Assembly: GCA_041917755.1 (NCBI GenBank)
Contig: JAYRWY010000007.1
Coordinates: 186,001 to 250,000 of the forward strand
Origin: RGZA01 sp041917755
GTDB taxonomy: Bacteria; Pseudomonadota; Alphaproteobacteria; UBA9219; RGZA01
Length of the DNA: 64,000 nucleotides
Direction: 5' to 3'
The translations under genes and the position numbers were made by a program. Every line of letters starts with the position of its first letter. Positions within the stretch are counted from its first letter, which is position 1. The notes under the pieces are model-generated. The model was not told where the DNA came from. It was given only the letters and a program-made list of their open reading frames with translations, and did not search any database. This document shows, one piece after another, positions 18,221 through 27,258 of this stretch.

Positions 18221-18643
18221 ATGAATGATATTTCACAGCGCGTTGTGGATGCTGCGCGCACATGCATCGGCACGCCATTTTATCATCAGGGCCGAGTAGC
18301 AGGCATGGGTCTTGATTGTATTGGATTGGTTATCCATGCCATCAGGCAGGCAGGAATTACAGTCACGGATTGTCTGGATTATGGACGTCAACCGCAAGGT
18401 GAAAAGTTGCATGATGCACTGATCGCGCATGAATTTGAAATGGTAGAAGGCATCTTACCTGGTGATGTTGTGTTGTTTCGCTTTCAAGGACAACCGCAGC
18501 ATGTAGGGTTGGCGGTATCTTCTGTAGCCATGGTTCATTCCTATGCACCGATTGGAAAAGTCGTTGAAGCGCGGCTTGGTGAAACATGGCAGCGCCGTAT
18601 TGCAGGCATTTATCGTCATCCATCATTATGTCAGGATAGCTAA
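18221..18643 (+). CDS. NlpC/P60 tail peptidase (gp14)
   Basis: A 140-residue NlpC/P60 cysteine peptidase of the phage tail, used to breach peptidoglycan during DNA injection. Catalytic Cys33 sits in GLDCIGLV and His94 in QHVGLAV. The ending ARLGETWQRRIAGIYRHP is typical of GTA gp14. The stop codon overlaps the start of the megatron gene (TAATG). Confidence 0.92.
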   Translation: MNDISQRVVDAARTCIGTPFYHQGRVAGMGLDCIGLVIHAIRQAGITVTDCLDYGRQPQGEKLHDALIAHEFEMVEGILPGDVVLFRFQGQPQHVGLAVSSVAMVHSYAPIGKVVEARLGETWQRRIAGIYRHPSLCQDS

Positions 18644-21600
18644 TGGCATCACTTGTCCTAACCATTGGGGGCTCAGCCCTTGGGAATGCGTTGCTGCCAG
18701 GTATTGGCGGAGCATTACTAGGCGGGATTGGTGCCTATGTTGGCGGGCAAATTGATAACGCTGTATTTGGTAATTCCAAAGTTAGTGGCCCGCGTCTTGA
18801 TAGTCTAAAAATTCAGGATTCAACTTATGGTAAAACCATTCCCGTGGTTTATGGCAATGCGCGTGTTGCTGGCAATGTGATTTGGTGCAGTGATCTCATT
18901 GAAACGTTATCCAGTGATCAAGTGGGTGGCAAAGGCGGCGGTTCCCAGACATCCGTGCAGCGTGCCAGCTATGCGGTGGATTGTGCGATTGCCATCGGCA
19001 TGGGTATTCAAGGGGCAACGATTGGTAATATCCGCACCATATGGGCGGATAGCAAAATAATTTATAGCGATGGGCAATGGCGAGCCAATATAGTTGCCGA
19101 TGCCGAGATGTATATGGGTGGTATGTCGCAGCTGCCATCATCATTGATGGAGAGTTATCTTGGTGCGGGAAATGTGCCTGCCTATCGCGGTCTTGCCTAT
19201 GTCGTATTGCACCGTTTGCAGTTAGCCAATTTTGGTAATCGCCTTCCTAATCTGACTTTTGAATGTTATGCGGCAGATGCGCCAACAGCACCGTCATTAT
19301 TAGGTGAAGTTAATCCGGTTTTATTGTCCCGCCCGCAATCCATGGGAAGTTATGGTGCATTACCTGCTATTCCCTTGGCCCGAAATGGTGCAGGGGTAAC
19401 ACGTATGTTGGTCGGTGGTGTTATTCAAACCGGTGTAGCATTCCAGTTCGCTGTACTTGAGATGGATGTAACAGGTGATATACCGGTAGAACTACGCCGT
19501 ACTTTGAGTCCGAGCTTTACACGCAGCAGCGATCTGGCGGACGTCAGTTGGGCATTAAGCCCGGATGGATTGGTATTGGCATTTTACATGCAGCATTATG
19601 ATGCCGGAAATCCGGCAGCTGTGGTGATCTATGACATAGCAGCGCATAGCTTTGGATCTGTTGTAAGTGAAAATCTAGGTTATTCCAGTACGTTGAATCA
19701 AATTGCATGGCTGGATGAGCAGCGTTTTGTTTTACAGGATGCTGTATCCGGGCAGAGTGGTGTGCGTGTGTATCTTCGTGCTGGGCTAACGGCAGTTGCG
19801 CTTGGATTTATCGGTGTGTGGGGCGCGGGCAGTTCATCAATACGTGAGCCATTACCATTTGCACAGTTTTGCAAATTATCCGGCGGGTTATGCATGTTGG
19901 CGGCAAATGATAGCGTATCGCCAACCGCGCTTTATGCACGATGCCTTTCATGGCAAGGTGGCAGCTTACAAATTGGCGATGAGGTTTTGGTTAGTAACAC
20001 GCTTGGCGGATTTACATCGACCAGTGCAGCGCTATTACCTATTAGTAATCATGAGTGGGCTCTTGCACGTATCGGTACATCTGAAATCAGGTTGTTGAGC
20101 TTTGCGGTAAGCTTTAGCGGGATAAATATCACCAGAAGCTGGACAAGCATTCCGGTAACGCCAAGTGGCGATATCTCCATAAGTATCAAAGACGGTCGCA
20201 TCAGCTATATTCACCTGCAGTATAGCACGACCACATATAATTACGGCGAGATTGCGTTGACGCCCTCCAGTTTCAGTGTGAGCGCCCCGAGCAGTGCGGT
20301 TGCTGGCAGCTATGTGGGGATTATCAATAATGTAAGTTTTTATCCGGTAGATAGCACACGCTATCTGATGCAGGGCGGCAGTAATTCCGGTGTGATGACA
20401 CGTCTTGCAATGGTTGAGCGAGGTAATGCGCAACAAAGCCTTGGCGCGTTGGTGGGCGATGTACTTGTGCGGGCGGGATACAGCAACAGTGATGTAGATG
20501 TCAGTGCGCTTGATGCAGTTGGTATTCAAGGTTATGTCGTGGATAATCTATCATCTGCCAGAGCAGTATTAGAGCCATTGCAGCTATATCAGCCCTTTGA
20601 CCTAATTGAGACGGATGGAATTTTAAAAGCAAAGCTATATAGCGCGGTAGTAAACGTTACCTTAAACGCAGGGGAACTGCGTGCAGCAAAAGAGAAGCAA
20701 GAACAGCCGCCGGCACTGCAAACCACACGCAGCCAAGAATTAGATCTGCCTCGCGAGATTAGTGTGGATTATGTGGATGCGGCATTAGGGTTTCAACGTG
20801 GTACGCAGCGTGCGCAGCGCATAGCAAGCAATGCACGCAGCATGGATAGTGTTAAGTTGCCAGTCATTTGTGATGCCGACACAGCAAAACAAATTGCACA
20901 AAGCGAACTGTATCGCCGATGGACCGAGCGCAGCGAGTATGAGCTATATCTTAATCGTGCCAATATGAAGTTGGATGCTGGCGATGTCATCAGCTTTGAC
21001 GGTCAGGCTATGCGTATCACGCAAATTGATCAGCATGGCGGCGTTATAAAAACAACAGCCGTGCCTGTTTCGCATCAAGTGATTGGTAGTGGTGCGGTTG
21101 CAGATGGCGGATCCGGATTTAGCTTTCATGCGCTGGAATTAATTGGCACAACTCTATTTATGTTGGATGTACCATTGCTTAGGGCAACGGATGATCAGCA
21201 CGGATATTATGTGAGTGTGACTGGGCCAGCTTCATGGCCGGGTGCAACGTTACTTCGTTCAACCGATGGTGTGAATTATGTGGCGCAGGATCATTTTAGC
21301 CTACCAGTGACAACAGGGCTTGCAACCACCGTGTTACCTTTCCGTACCACTTGGTATATGGACCGTGTGAGCACGGTTACGATTGCGCTGATGCGCGGCA
21401 ATATATCCAGTTGCACCATGGATGAACTGTTAAATGGAGCGAATGCAGCATTGCTGGGCAATGAAATAATCCAGTTTCAGAATGCAAATTTAAATTCGGA
21501 TGGGACGGTAACGCTATCCAACCTGCTGCGAGGACGAAAAGGAAGCGAGGCAGCAACATCCACACATGTGGTTGGCGAGCGATTCATATTGCTTCAGCCA

Positions 21601-22056
21601 AGTACTGTGCGTTTTATGCCGTTAAATGCAAGTGATCGAGGCCGACGGTTTTATTATCGAGCGGCCAGTACCGGGCAGGATGTGAATGATGTACCGGATA
21701 CTTTATTTATACCGCAAATGAATAATTTGAGGCCTTTGGCGCCCAGTCATGTAACGGGCAGTCGTAATTCAGGTGCGGATATCACCTTGTCATGGAAGCG
21801 CCGAGCAAGAAAAGATAGCGAGTGGCTTGATCACATTGATGTGCCTTTGGATGAGCCAGTCGAATTATATGATATTGAAATTATGAATGGCAGTAATGTG
21901 GTGCGCAGCTTTTTAAATCAAACCGCATCGCTTGTGGCGTATATGGCTGCGCAGCAAATTGCCGATTTTGGAAGCGTACAAAGTGCAGTCACAGTCAGGA
22001 TATACCAGCTTAGTAGCAGAGTAGGACGCGGTTTTGCCGCGCAAGCAACCATTTAA
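18643..22056 (+). CDS. GTA gp15-like megatron / baseplate protein with propeller-like insert
   Basis: A 1137-residue tail tip protein. The first ~35 residues are a Gly-rich hydrophobic segment. Residues ~45-210 carry the hub-like region (YGKTIPVVYGNARVAGNVIW, CAIAIGMGI). Residues ~215-590 are beta-rich with repeats such as VSWALSPDGLVLAF and LNQIAWLDEQRFVLQD, like blades of a PD40/WD40 propeller. From ~600 it returns to the phage-tail_3 region (ALDAVGIQGYVVDN, SARAVLEPLQ), and near the end comes LLRGRKGSEAATSTHVVGERF, the rcc01698-type C-terminal domain. I see no TIM-barrel glycosidase-like domain as in RcGTA gp15. Confidence 0.85.
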   Translation: MASLVLTIGGSALGNALLPGIGGALLGGIGAYVGGQIDNAVFGNSKVSGPRLDSLKIQDSTYGKTIPVVYGNARVAGNVIWCSDLIETLSSDQVGGKGGGSQTSVQRASYAVDCAIAIGMGIQGATIGNIRTIWADSKIIYSDGQWRANIVADAEMYMGGMSQLPSSLMESYLGAGNVPAYRGLAYVVLHRLQLANFGNRLPNLTFECYAADAPTAPSLLGEVNPVLLSRPQSMGSYGALPAIPLARNGAGVTRMLVGGVIQTGVAFQFAVLEMDVTGDIPVELRRTLSPSFTRSSDLADVSWALSPDGLVLAFYMQHYDAGNPAAVVIYDIAAHSFGSVVSENLGYSSTLNQIAWLDEQRFVLQDAVSGQSGVRVYLRAGLTAVALGFIGVWGAGSSSIREPLPFAQFCKLSGGLCMLAANDSVSPTALYARCLSWQGGSLQIGDEVLVSNTLGGFTSTSAALLPISNHEWALARIGTSEIRLLSFAVSFSGINITRSWTSIPVTPSGDISISIKDGRISYIHLQYSTTTYNYGEIALTPSSFSVSAPSSAVAGSYVGIINNVSFYPVDSTRYLMQGGSNSGVMTRLAMVERGNAQQSLGALVGDVLVRAGYSNSDVDVSALDAVGIQGYVVDNLSSARAVLEPLQLYQPFDLIETDGILKAKLYSAVVNVTLNAGELRAAKEKQEQPPALQTTRSQELDLPREISVDYVDAALGFQRGTQRAQRIASNARSMDSVKLPVICDADTAKQIAQSELYRRWTERSEYELYLNRANMKLDAGDVISFDGQAMRITQIDQHGGVIKTTAVPVSHQVIGSGAVADGGSGFSFHALELIGTTLFMLDVPLLRATDDQHGYYVSVTGPASWPGATLLRSTDGVNYVAQDHFSLPVTTGLATTVLPFRTTWYMDRVSTVTIALMRGNISSCTMDELLNGANAALLGNEIIQFQNANLNSDGTVTLSNLLRGRKGSEAATSTHVVGERFILLQPSTVRFMPLNASDRGRRFYYRAASTGQDVNDVPDTLFIPQMNNLRPLAPSHVTGSRNSGADITLSWKRRARKDSEWLDHIDVPLDEPVELYDIEIMNGSNVVRSFLNQTASLVAYMAAQQIADFGSVQSAVTVRIYQLSSRVGRGFAAQATI

Positions 22057-22083
22057 AATAAAATATAAGGAAAGAAGGAACCC

Positions 22084-23655
22084 ATGGCGAATACACCACG
22101 GCTGAATATGCCATATTTGGTAGCAGGCCAAGCGCAAAAAGAGATTACCCATAATGACGCACTAAATGATCTGGATAGTTTGGCACAAATTTCGGTCATA
22201 AACCGTACAACTGCTACGCCGCCAGCTGCTCCGGCAGAAGGTGATAGCTACATCATTGCTGCAAGCCCAACTGGAGCTTGGGCGGGAAATGCGAACGCAG
22301 TTGCGTCCTATTATTCAGGGTGGCGTATAAAGCCAGCTAAAGCGGGATGGATGGCCTATGTACAGGCAGAAGCTATTTTCTATATGTTTGATGGAAATAC
22401 GTGGTGGCCGCTTCGATCGGTCAGTAAGGGCAGAACCGCCAATACATTTGCATTTTTAGGCGCAAGTCGACTGAGTTCACAATTTAATGATGCAACATCT
22501 ACGGCTTATCCAGCCAGTACCGCTCATGTAAAAGGTAGTTATTGCTTTTTTAATTGGGCAAACGCTTTGATGACACAAAGTATGAAGACGGTTTACAACG
22601 GTGCAGTGACAGGTCAACGTTCCGATCAATATTTAGTAAGATTAACGGAGGCCTTAAATACCAATCCTGCGTGGGTTGTTATCTTTGGCGTTACCAATGA
22701 TATCATCCAATCGGGGACGACAGGTGACACGGCGCTTACAATTTGGACCCGCATTAAGAATGCCGCAAATGTGGCGCTAGCATATGGTGCGAATGTTATA
22801 TTGATGACTGAGAGCGGCTCTACGGCTATGAGTGGTTCATCAACGCAATTAGCAATGTTGTATCAATACAATCAGTATCTACGCGAATTTTGTGATGTAA
22901 CTCCAGGGGCATATTGTTTTGACTATGCCAATGTCGTGATTGATCCCAATAGCACAAGCCTTGCTTATCGCGCAGGATATTCATATGACGGCCTGCATTT
23001 AAACCAGATTGGATCGTATTATGTAGGGCTGGCTTTTAAAAATTTTATCGCAAATTATATACCTACCAATAGCAGTCAGATTTATTCTGCTTCAGAAATT
23101 TCAACCAACGGGAATATTCAACAACTTACCAATCCGCTATTTCTTACAACGACGGCTGTATCGGGGATGACCGGAATATCCGGAACTATTCCCACAGGCT
23201 ACGTGGCTTCGCGTACTGGCTCGGCAACAGCAACATTGAGCGTTGCGGCATCACCGGATGGTTATGGAAATGCATTGACGTTTTCCGGTACGTTTACTGC
23301 TGCCGGGGAAGTGTTGGAGGTGCATCGTGATGCAACACTGGCTAATATCTCGGCAGGCGATGTGATTGATAGTGGTGTTCATCTTGTGTTGAATAGCGGA
23401 TCTGTGAATCTTGCTACGGCGGCGCTTTCGACTAATTTTGGCACCGTGTCCAATCCAGCGGGGGATTTATACAATACAAATACCAGCTATGCATTGCCAA
23501 GTGTTGCAATGGATTTGACCTTACGTAGCGTGCCGTTTGTTATACCTTCTGGAATTACATGGGCTTCTTGGCAGACCAAATTTGTCGCAACGGGCGCTGG
23601 TTCCTTTACGGCGCTGTTAAACCGGCCGTGGATGCGCCGCAGATTTGCAGCTTAG
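22084..23655 (+). CDS. DUF2793 and SGNH-hydrolase tail-associated protein
   Basis: A 523-residue protein. Residues 1-115 match DUF2793 (TPRLNMPYLVAGQAQKEITHN, AEGDSYIIA, DGNTWWPL), a virion-attachment module of GTA and phage tail proteins. Residues ~120-325 form an SGNH/GDSL-type esterase: block I FLGASR (Ser replaces the usual GDS context), block III FGVTND, block V YDGLHLNQIG with the Asp and His. The C-terminal ~180 residues are beta-rich. It may deacetylate a surface polysaccharide or decorate the tail tip. It overlaps the frame of the next gene closely. Confidence 0.75.
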   Translation: MANTPRLNMPYLVAGQAQKEITHNDALNDLDSLAQISVINRTTATPPAAPAEGDSYIIAASPTGAWAGNANAVASYYSGWRIKPAKAGWMAYVQAEAIFYMFDGNTWWPLRSVSKGRTANTFAFLGASRLSSQFNDATSTAYPASTAHVKGSYCFFNWANALMTQSMKTVYNGAVTGQRSDQYLVRLTEALNTNPAWVVIFGVTNDIIQSGTTGDTALTIWTRIKNAANVALAYGANVILMTESGSTAMSGSSTQLAMLYQYNQYLREFCDVTPGAYCFDYANVVIDPNSTSLAYRAGYSYDGLHLNQIGSYYVGLAFKNFIANYIPTNSSQIYSASEISTNGNIQQLTNPLFLTTTAVSGMTGISGTIPTGYVASRTGSATATLSVAASPDGYGNALTFSGTFTAAGEVLEVHRDATLANISAGDVIDSGVHLVLNSGSVNLATAALSTNFGTVSNPAGDLYNTNTSYALPSVAMDLTLRSVPFVIPSGITWASWQTKFVATGAGSFTALLNRPWMRRRFAA

Positions 23656-23665
23656 GGTGAGCAAG

Positions 23666-23944
23666 ATGTATCAACAGCAACCTTTTTCACTCAATCGCCG
23701 AATTCCAATTGCATTATTATTCACCGTGTTATTGCAGCTTGGTGCGGTAGTGTGGTGGGCATCCATGATGCAGGCGCAAGACCATTTCCGCGATATGCGA
23801 TTGAATGAATTGGAAATGCGGCGTAACAGCGATGTGGATCGATCAGAGCATATCTTGGAGCGTTTATCGCGCCTGGAAGCGCGTAGCGAGGCCTTGCTGG
23901 ATATTATGCAGCGGCTAGATTTGCAACTAAGTCATAAGAAATAG
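23666..23944 (+). CDS. Small one-TM coiled-coil protein of the lysis cassette
   Basis: A 92-residue protein from ATG 23666 (AGGGTGAG upstream; GTG 23657 also possible). One membrane segment (IALLFTVLLQLGAVVWWASM) near the N-terminus is followed by a charged heptad-like helix of about 55 residues. I do not recognise a named family. Between a tail gene and the lysozyme, an accessory holin or spanin-like role is plausible but unproven. Confidence 0.65.
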   Translation: MYQQQPFSLNRRIPIALLFTVLLQLGAVVWWASMMQAQDHFRDMRLNELEMRRNSDVDRSEHILERLSRLEARSEALLDIMQRLDLQLSHKK

Positions 23945-23945
23945 C

Positions 23946-24377
23946 ATGCAGTTGAATGTTGCAGGCTATGCGCTATTGAAGCGGCATGAGGGTTTGCGAC
24001 TAAAGGCCTATTTATGCAGTGCAGGCGTATTAACAATCGGATATGGACATACGGGGCATGTCAACCCGTCCCAGCAGATTACCATTGAAGAAGCAGAACA
24101 ATTATTACGTGAAGATGTAGCGCGTTTTGAAACAGGTGTGTCACGCTATGTGCGTGTGCCGCTTAACGAAAATCAATTTTCCGCATTAGTATGTTTTGCA
24201 TTTAACGTTGGATTGGAAGCGTTTGCTAAATCCACATTGCTTAATCTTTTGAACCGTAAATGGTACACGCAGGTTCCAGCGCAGTTAATGCGATGGAGTT
24301 ACGCGGGTGGTAAACAGCTTCGTGGCCTGGTTGCAAGGCGACAAGATGAAGCTGACTTGTGGAATAGGAAGGACTAG
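23946..24377 (+). CDS. GH24 lysozyme (endolysin)
   Basis: A 143-residue T4/P21-type lysozyme (muramidase) that cleaves peptidoglycan for particle release. The catalytic Glu15 is in HEGL and Thr30 in TIGYGHT; the position of the classical Asp is Cys24 (AYLCSAG), a natural variant of many phage GH24 enzymes. No signal peptide or SAR segment is evident, so it would need a holin; one follows 2 bp downstream. Confidence 0.93.
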   Translation: MQLNVAGYALLKRHEGLRLKAYLCSAGVLTIGYGHTGHVNPSQQITIEEAEQLLREDVARFETGVSRYVRVPLNENQFSALVCFAFNVGLEAFAKSTLLNLLNRKWYTQVPAQLMRWSYAGGKQLRGLVARRQDEADLWNRKD

Positions 24378-24379
24378 CC

Positions 24380-24784
24380 ATGTTTGAAACCTTATTTCCT
24401 TTTTTATTTAAAGTAATTGATCGGATTATTCCAGATGAGCAGGCGCGCCAAGCCGCCAAGATGGAGCTGGTGAAAACAGAAAATCAGCAAGTATTAAATG
24501 AGATGCAGGCGAGTCTATCGGCAATTGTCGCCGAAGCGGGCAGTGCCGATGTGTGGGTGGCGCGTGCAAGGCCGACGTTTTTATATGTTATTTATGTAAT
24601 ACTTTGCGCATGCTTCGTTGGCGGGATTATCGGCATATGGTATCCAGAACAAACCATGCAAGCCGCGACCAACATCAATGCGTTGCTTCGCGCGATTCCA
24701 CAAGATTTGTATACATTGTTTGGAATTGGATATCTTGGTTATACCGGTGCGCGAAGTTTTGATAAGTGGCGCAAGATAAAATAG
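24380..24784 (+). CDS. GTA-type 3-TM holin
   Basis: A 134-residue protein resembling the family 'holin of 3TMs, for gene-transfer release'. An N-terminal hydrophobic segment (LFPFLFKVIDRIIP) and amphipathic helix are followed by ARPTFLYVIYVILCACFVGGI and a third hydrophobic segment near YTLFGIGYLGYTGARSF, with the conserved WVARARP motif. It closes the cluster and converges on pheA with a 2 bp gap. In RcGTA the lysis genes lie elsewhere in the genome. Confidence 0.85.
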   Translation: MFETLFPFLFKVIDRIIPDEQARQAAKMELVKTENQQVLNEMQASLSAIVAEAGSADVWVARARPTFLYVIYVILCACFVGGIIGIWYPEQTMQAATNINALLRAIPQDLYTLFGIGYLGYTGARSFDKWRKIK

Positions 24785-24786
24785 GT

Positions 24787-25626
24787 CTAGCTGCTACGAA
24801 ATTTATGCGCAGGATATACGCCAAGAACCTTTACTTCTTCAGCAAAGAAATCCAGTTCCTCAAATGCCAGTTTCAAACGGTTGTCTTGTGTGTGGCCTTC
24901 GACATCGGCATAAAATTGTGCAGCAGTGAATTTATTGTCCACCATATAGCTTTCAATCTTGGTTATATTCACTCCGTTTGATGCAAAGCCACCCAAGGCT
25001 TTGTAAAGTGCGGCTGGCACCGAACGCAAACGGAATACAAAGGATGTGATACATGGCGTTCCATCCAGAGGTGGTAATTTAGCTTCCTTCGCCATAATCA
25101 AAAAGCGAGTGGTGTTGCTTGCCATATCCGCGATATTTCCCGCCAGACTTTCCAGCCCGTAAATTTCTCCGGCCAGCTTTGATGCAATAGCCGCAATCGA
25201 GGAATTACCAAGCGATTTCAATTCCGCGGCCGAGCCGGCGGTGTCTTCTTTCATGACTGGTTTTATCCCATTATCACGCAGGAATTTTTTGCATTGACTG
25301 AGCGCCTGAATATGGCTGTGTGCAATTTTGATGTCGTTTAGTTTTGTGCCGGGAATAGCCAACAGGTGATGTTCGACCGGCTGATAATGTTCAGCGATGA
25401 TATGCAGCCCACCATTAGGCAGAATGTGATGAATGTCTGCAACGCGCCCTGCAGTCGAATTTTCAACTGGCATCATGAAATAGGTTGCCTTGCCATCATG
25501 CACGGCAGCAAAAGCATCTTCAAAACTTGCGCATGGCAAGGTTTGCCAATCCGGAAAAACGGCATGGCATGCTAAATCGGAGTAGGCGCCGGGCCGTCCT
25601 TGAAAGGCGATCATCTTCTTATCCAT
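24787..25626 (-). CDS. pheA: Prephenate dehydratase with ACT domain
   Basis: A monofunctional prephenate dehydratase of 279 residues, which converts prephenate to phenylpyruvate for phenylalanine synthesis. Seen: FQGRPGAYSDLAC at the N-terminus, VENSTAGRV, the catalytic region NTTRFLIM, and a C-terminal ACT domain with GVNITKIESYMV, the phenylalanine feedback site. It overlaps kdsB by 8 bp and is translated after it. Confidence 0.95.
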   Translation of the reverse strand: MDKKMIAFQGRPGAYSDLACHAVFPDWQTLPCASFEDAFAAVHDGKATYFMMPVENSTAGRVADIHHILPNGGLHIIAEHYQPVEHHLLAIPGTKLNDIKIAHSHIQALSQCKKFLRDNGIKPVMKEDTAGSAAELKSLGNSSIAAIASKLAGEIYGLESLAGNIADMASNTTRFLIMAKEAKLPPLDGTPCITSFVFRLRSVPAALYKALGGFASNGVNITKIESYMVDNKFTAAQFYADVEGHTQDNRLKLAFEELDFFAEEVKVLGVYPAHKFRSS

Positions 25627-26383
25627 GCTTCCTACTTAGCACAATTCGTGCTTTTTCCAAATCCTCTGGCGTATCTACGCCCAGCGGCAATGTATCAATC
25701 AAAGCTGCATCAATGCGCAGGCCAATTGCCAAGGCGCGTAATTGTTCCAAGCCTTCTCGCTGCTCCAATGTGCTACGAGGGCTTTTTACAAAGCGTTCCA
25801 ACGCAGTGCGACGATACGCATATAATCCCACATGACAATAATGTGGGCCTTCTCCCCACGGGGCGGGCGTACGCGTGAAATAATGCGTCCGGCCTGATGA
25901 TTTGCCCGGAGGCAGTTCCACAATCGCCTTTACAATTTGAGTGGCTGCAATGTCTTCTGCTTTTACAATCGGGGTTATTAATGTGGCGATATCAGCATCG
26001 GAATTTTTTAATGTTTCGTATGCCGTGCGGATATATTTTGATTCAAGGGTTGGTACATCACCTTGTACATTAATTACTGCATCATGAATTTGATCTGGAT
26101 CAAGCTTTGTGAGGGCTTGATAAATCCGGTCTGACCCTGTCGGAAGATTTGCATCCGTCATGATGGCTTCGCCGCCTGCTGCCATAATCGCATCAATAAT
26201 TTCTTGTTCTGCAGCGGCCACTACCACGCGGCCCAGTTTGGCTTCGACCGCGCGTTGCCATACATGAACAATCATTGGCTTGCCTGCGATATCAGCTAGT
26301 GGCTTGCCGGGCAGGCGCGATGCCTGCATGCGCGCAGGGATCATCAGAATGGGATTCGAAAGGGTATTAGCTGGCTTTATCAT
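25619..26383 (-). CDS. kdsB: 3-deoxy-manno-octulosonate cytidylyltransferase
   Basis: Activates Kdo with CTP for lipopolysaccharide inner-core synthesis; 254 residues. Family motifs: IPARMQASRLPGKPLADI with the nucleotide-binding Arg/Lys, LPTGSDRIYQAL, INVQGDVPTLE, and the C-terminal HVGLYAYRRTALERFV and LPLGVDTPEDLEKAR. It forms a two-gene operon with pheA and diverges from the cytochrome c gene, an arrangement common in alphaproteobacteria. Confidence 0.95.
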   Translation of the reverse strand: MIKPANTLSNPILMIPARMQASRLPGKPLADIAGKPMIVHVWQRAVEAKLGRVVVAAAEQEIIDAIMAAGGEAIMTDANLPTGSDRIYQALTKLDPDQIHDAVINVQGDVPTLESKYIRTAYETLKNSDADIATLITPIVKAEDIAATQIVKAIVELPPGKSSGRTHYFTRTPAPWGEGPHYCHVGLYAYRRTALERFVKSPRSTLEQREGLEQLRALAIGLRIDAALIDTLPLGVDTPEDLEKARIVLSRKHG

Positions 26384-26557
26384 AAGCTATTGATTTGCCT
26401 TAGATTTAAGTTATGGTCAAGCATAACAGCCACAGGTAGTGAAAACTGCGTGCCCAGCGGCAATTGAGCGCATGACAAACTGCACGCTTTTTCTTATACC
26501 ATTGGCATCACTGGTTAAATTCTAGTCTAAAACACCCACGTATCATACGGACATATC

Positions 26558-27076
26558 ATGCATAAAGGTTTCGATTTCAATAAGCTCTTCGCCGGATTGT
26601 TGATGGCGGCTTTGGTGGCCAGTCTTTCGGGGTTTATCTCCCGTAAATTGGTTGAGCCAGTTGAGCCTAAGGAAAAAGGATATGTGGTAGCAGTGGCGGA
26701 ACATGGTGGCGGTGAAGTTGCCGCAGAAAAGCCAAAAGAAGCAGAACCGATTGACGCCTTGATGGCCAAGGCCGATGTAGCCAATGGACAGAAATTATCC
26801 AGAGCATGCGCGGCATGCCATACCTTCGATAAAGGTGGCCCAAACCGTGTAGGTCCTGCGTTGTGGGGCATCGTGGGCAGAGTGCATTCAAGTGCAGACG
26901 GATTTGCTTATTCCGATGCTCTTAAGGCAATTAAAGGTAACTGGGATGTGGAAGCTTTGAACAAGTGGTTGTTCAATCCTAAGGCATATGCTCCAGGTAA
27001 TAAGATGGCGTTTGCGGGTATGCCAAAGACCCAGGATCGTGCCGATCTGATTGCTTACCTGAAGTCATTGAAATAA
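26558..27076 (+). CDS. Membrane-anchored cytochrome c (CycM/c552 type)
   Basis: A 172-residue class I cytochrome c. An N-terminal signal-anchor (LFAGLLMAALVASLSGF) is followed by a charged and acidic linker and a haem motif CAACH (Cys84, Cys87, His88). The sixth ligand is probably the Met of NKMAFAGM, typical of mitochondrial-like cytochrome c. It would carry electrons from the bc1 complex to an oxidase in the periplasm. It lies divergent to kdsB with a 174 bp spacer. Confidence 0.9.
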   Translation: MHKGFDFNKLFAGLLMAALVASLSGFISRKLVEPVEPKEKGYVVAVAEHGGGEVAAEKPKEAEPIDALMAKADVANGQKLSRACAACHTFDKGGPNRVGPALWGIVGRVHSSADGFAYSDALKAIKGNWDVEALNKWLFNPKAYAPGNKMAFAGMPKTQDRADLIAYLKSLK

Positions 27077-27089
27077 CCGCTTATAGGGT

Positions 27090-27112
27090 CTCCCGCAGGC
27101 TTTATGCGGGAG
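27090..27112 (+). terminator. Hairpin after the cytochrome c gene
   Basis: CTCCCGCA (27090-27097) pairs with TGCGGGAG (27105-27112) around a seven-base loop, 14 bp after the stop. No T-run follows, so it may be a transcript-stabilising or rho-dependent end rather than a classic terminator. Confidence 0.45.
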
Positions 27113-27258
27113 CAGCCATATGGATAGGGTAATTTCTTACCTGTAAAATCGGGCACTTAATCGTATTTATTTTTTCCACTTGAAAAAGGGAGCGCTAACC
27201 CGTAATCCCTTGTGCCTTACTATTCTCAAGCCATGACTTTTTCATGAGCTTGCCGGAT

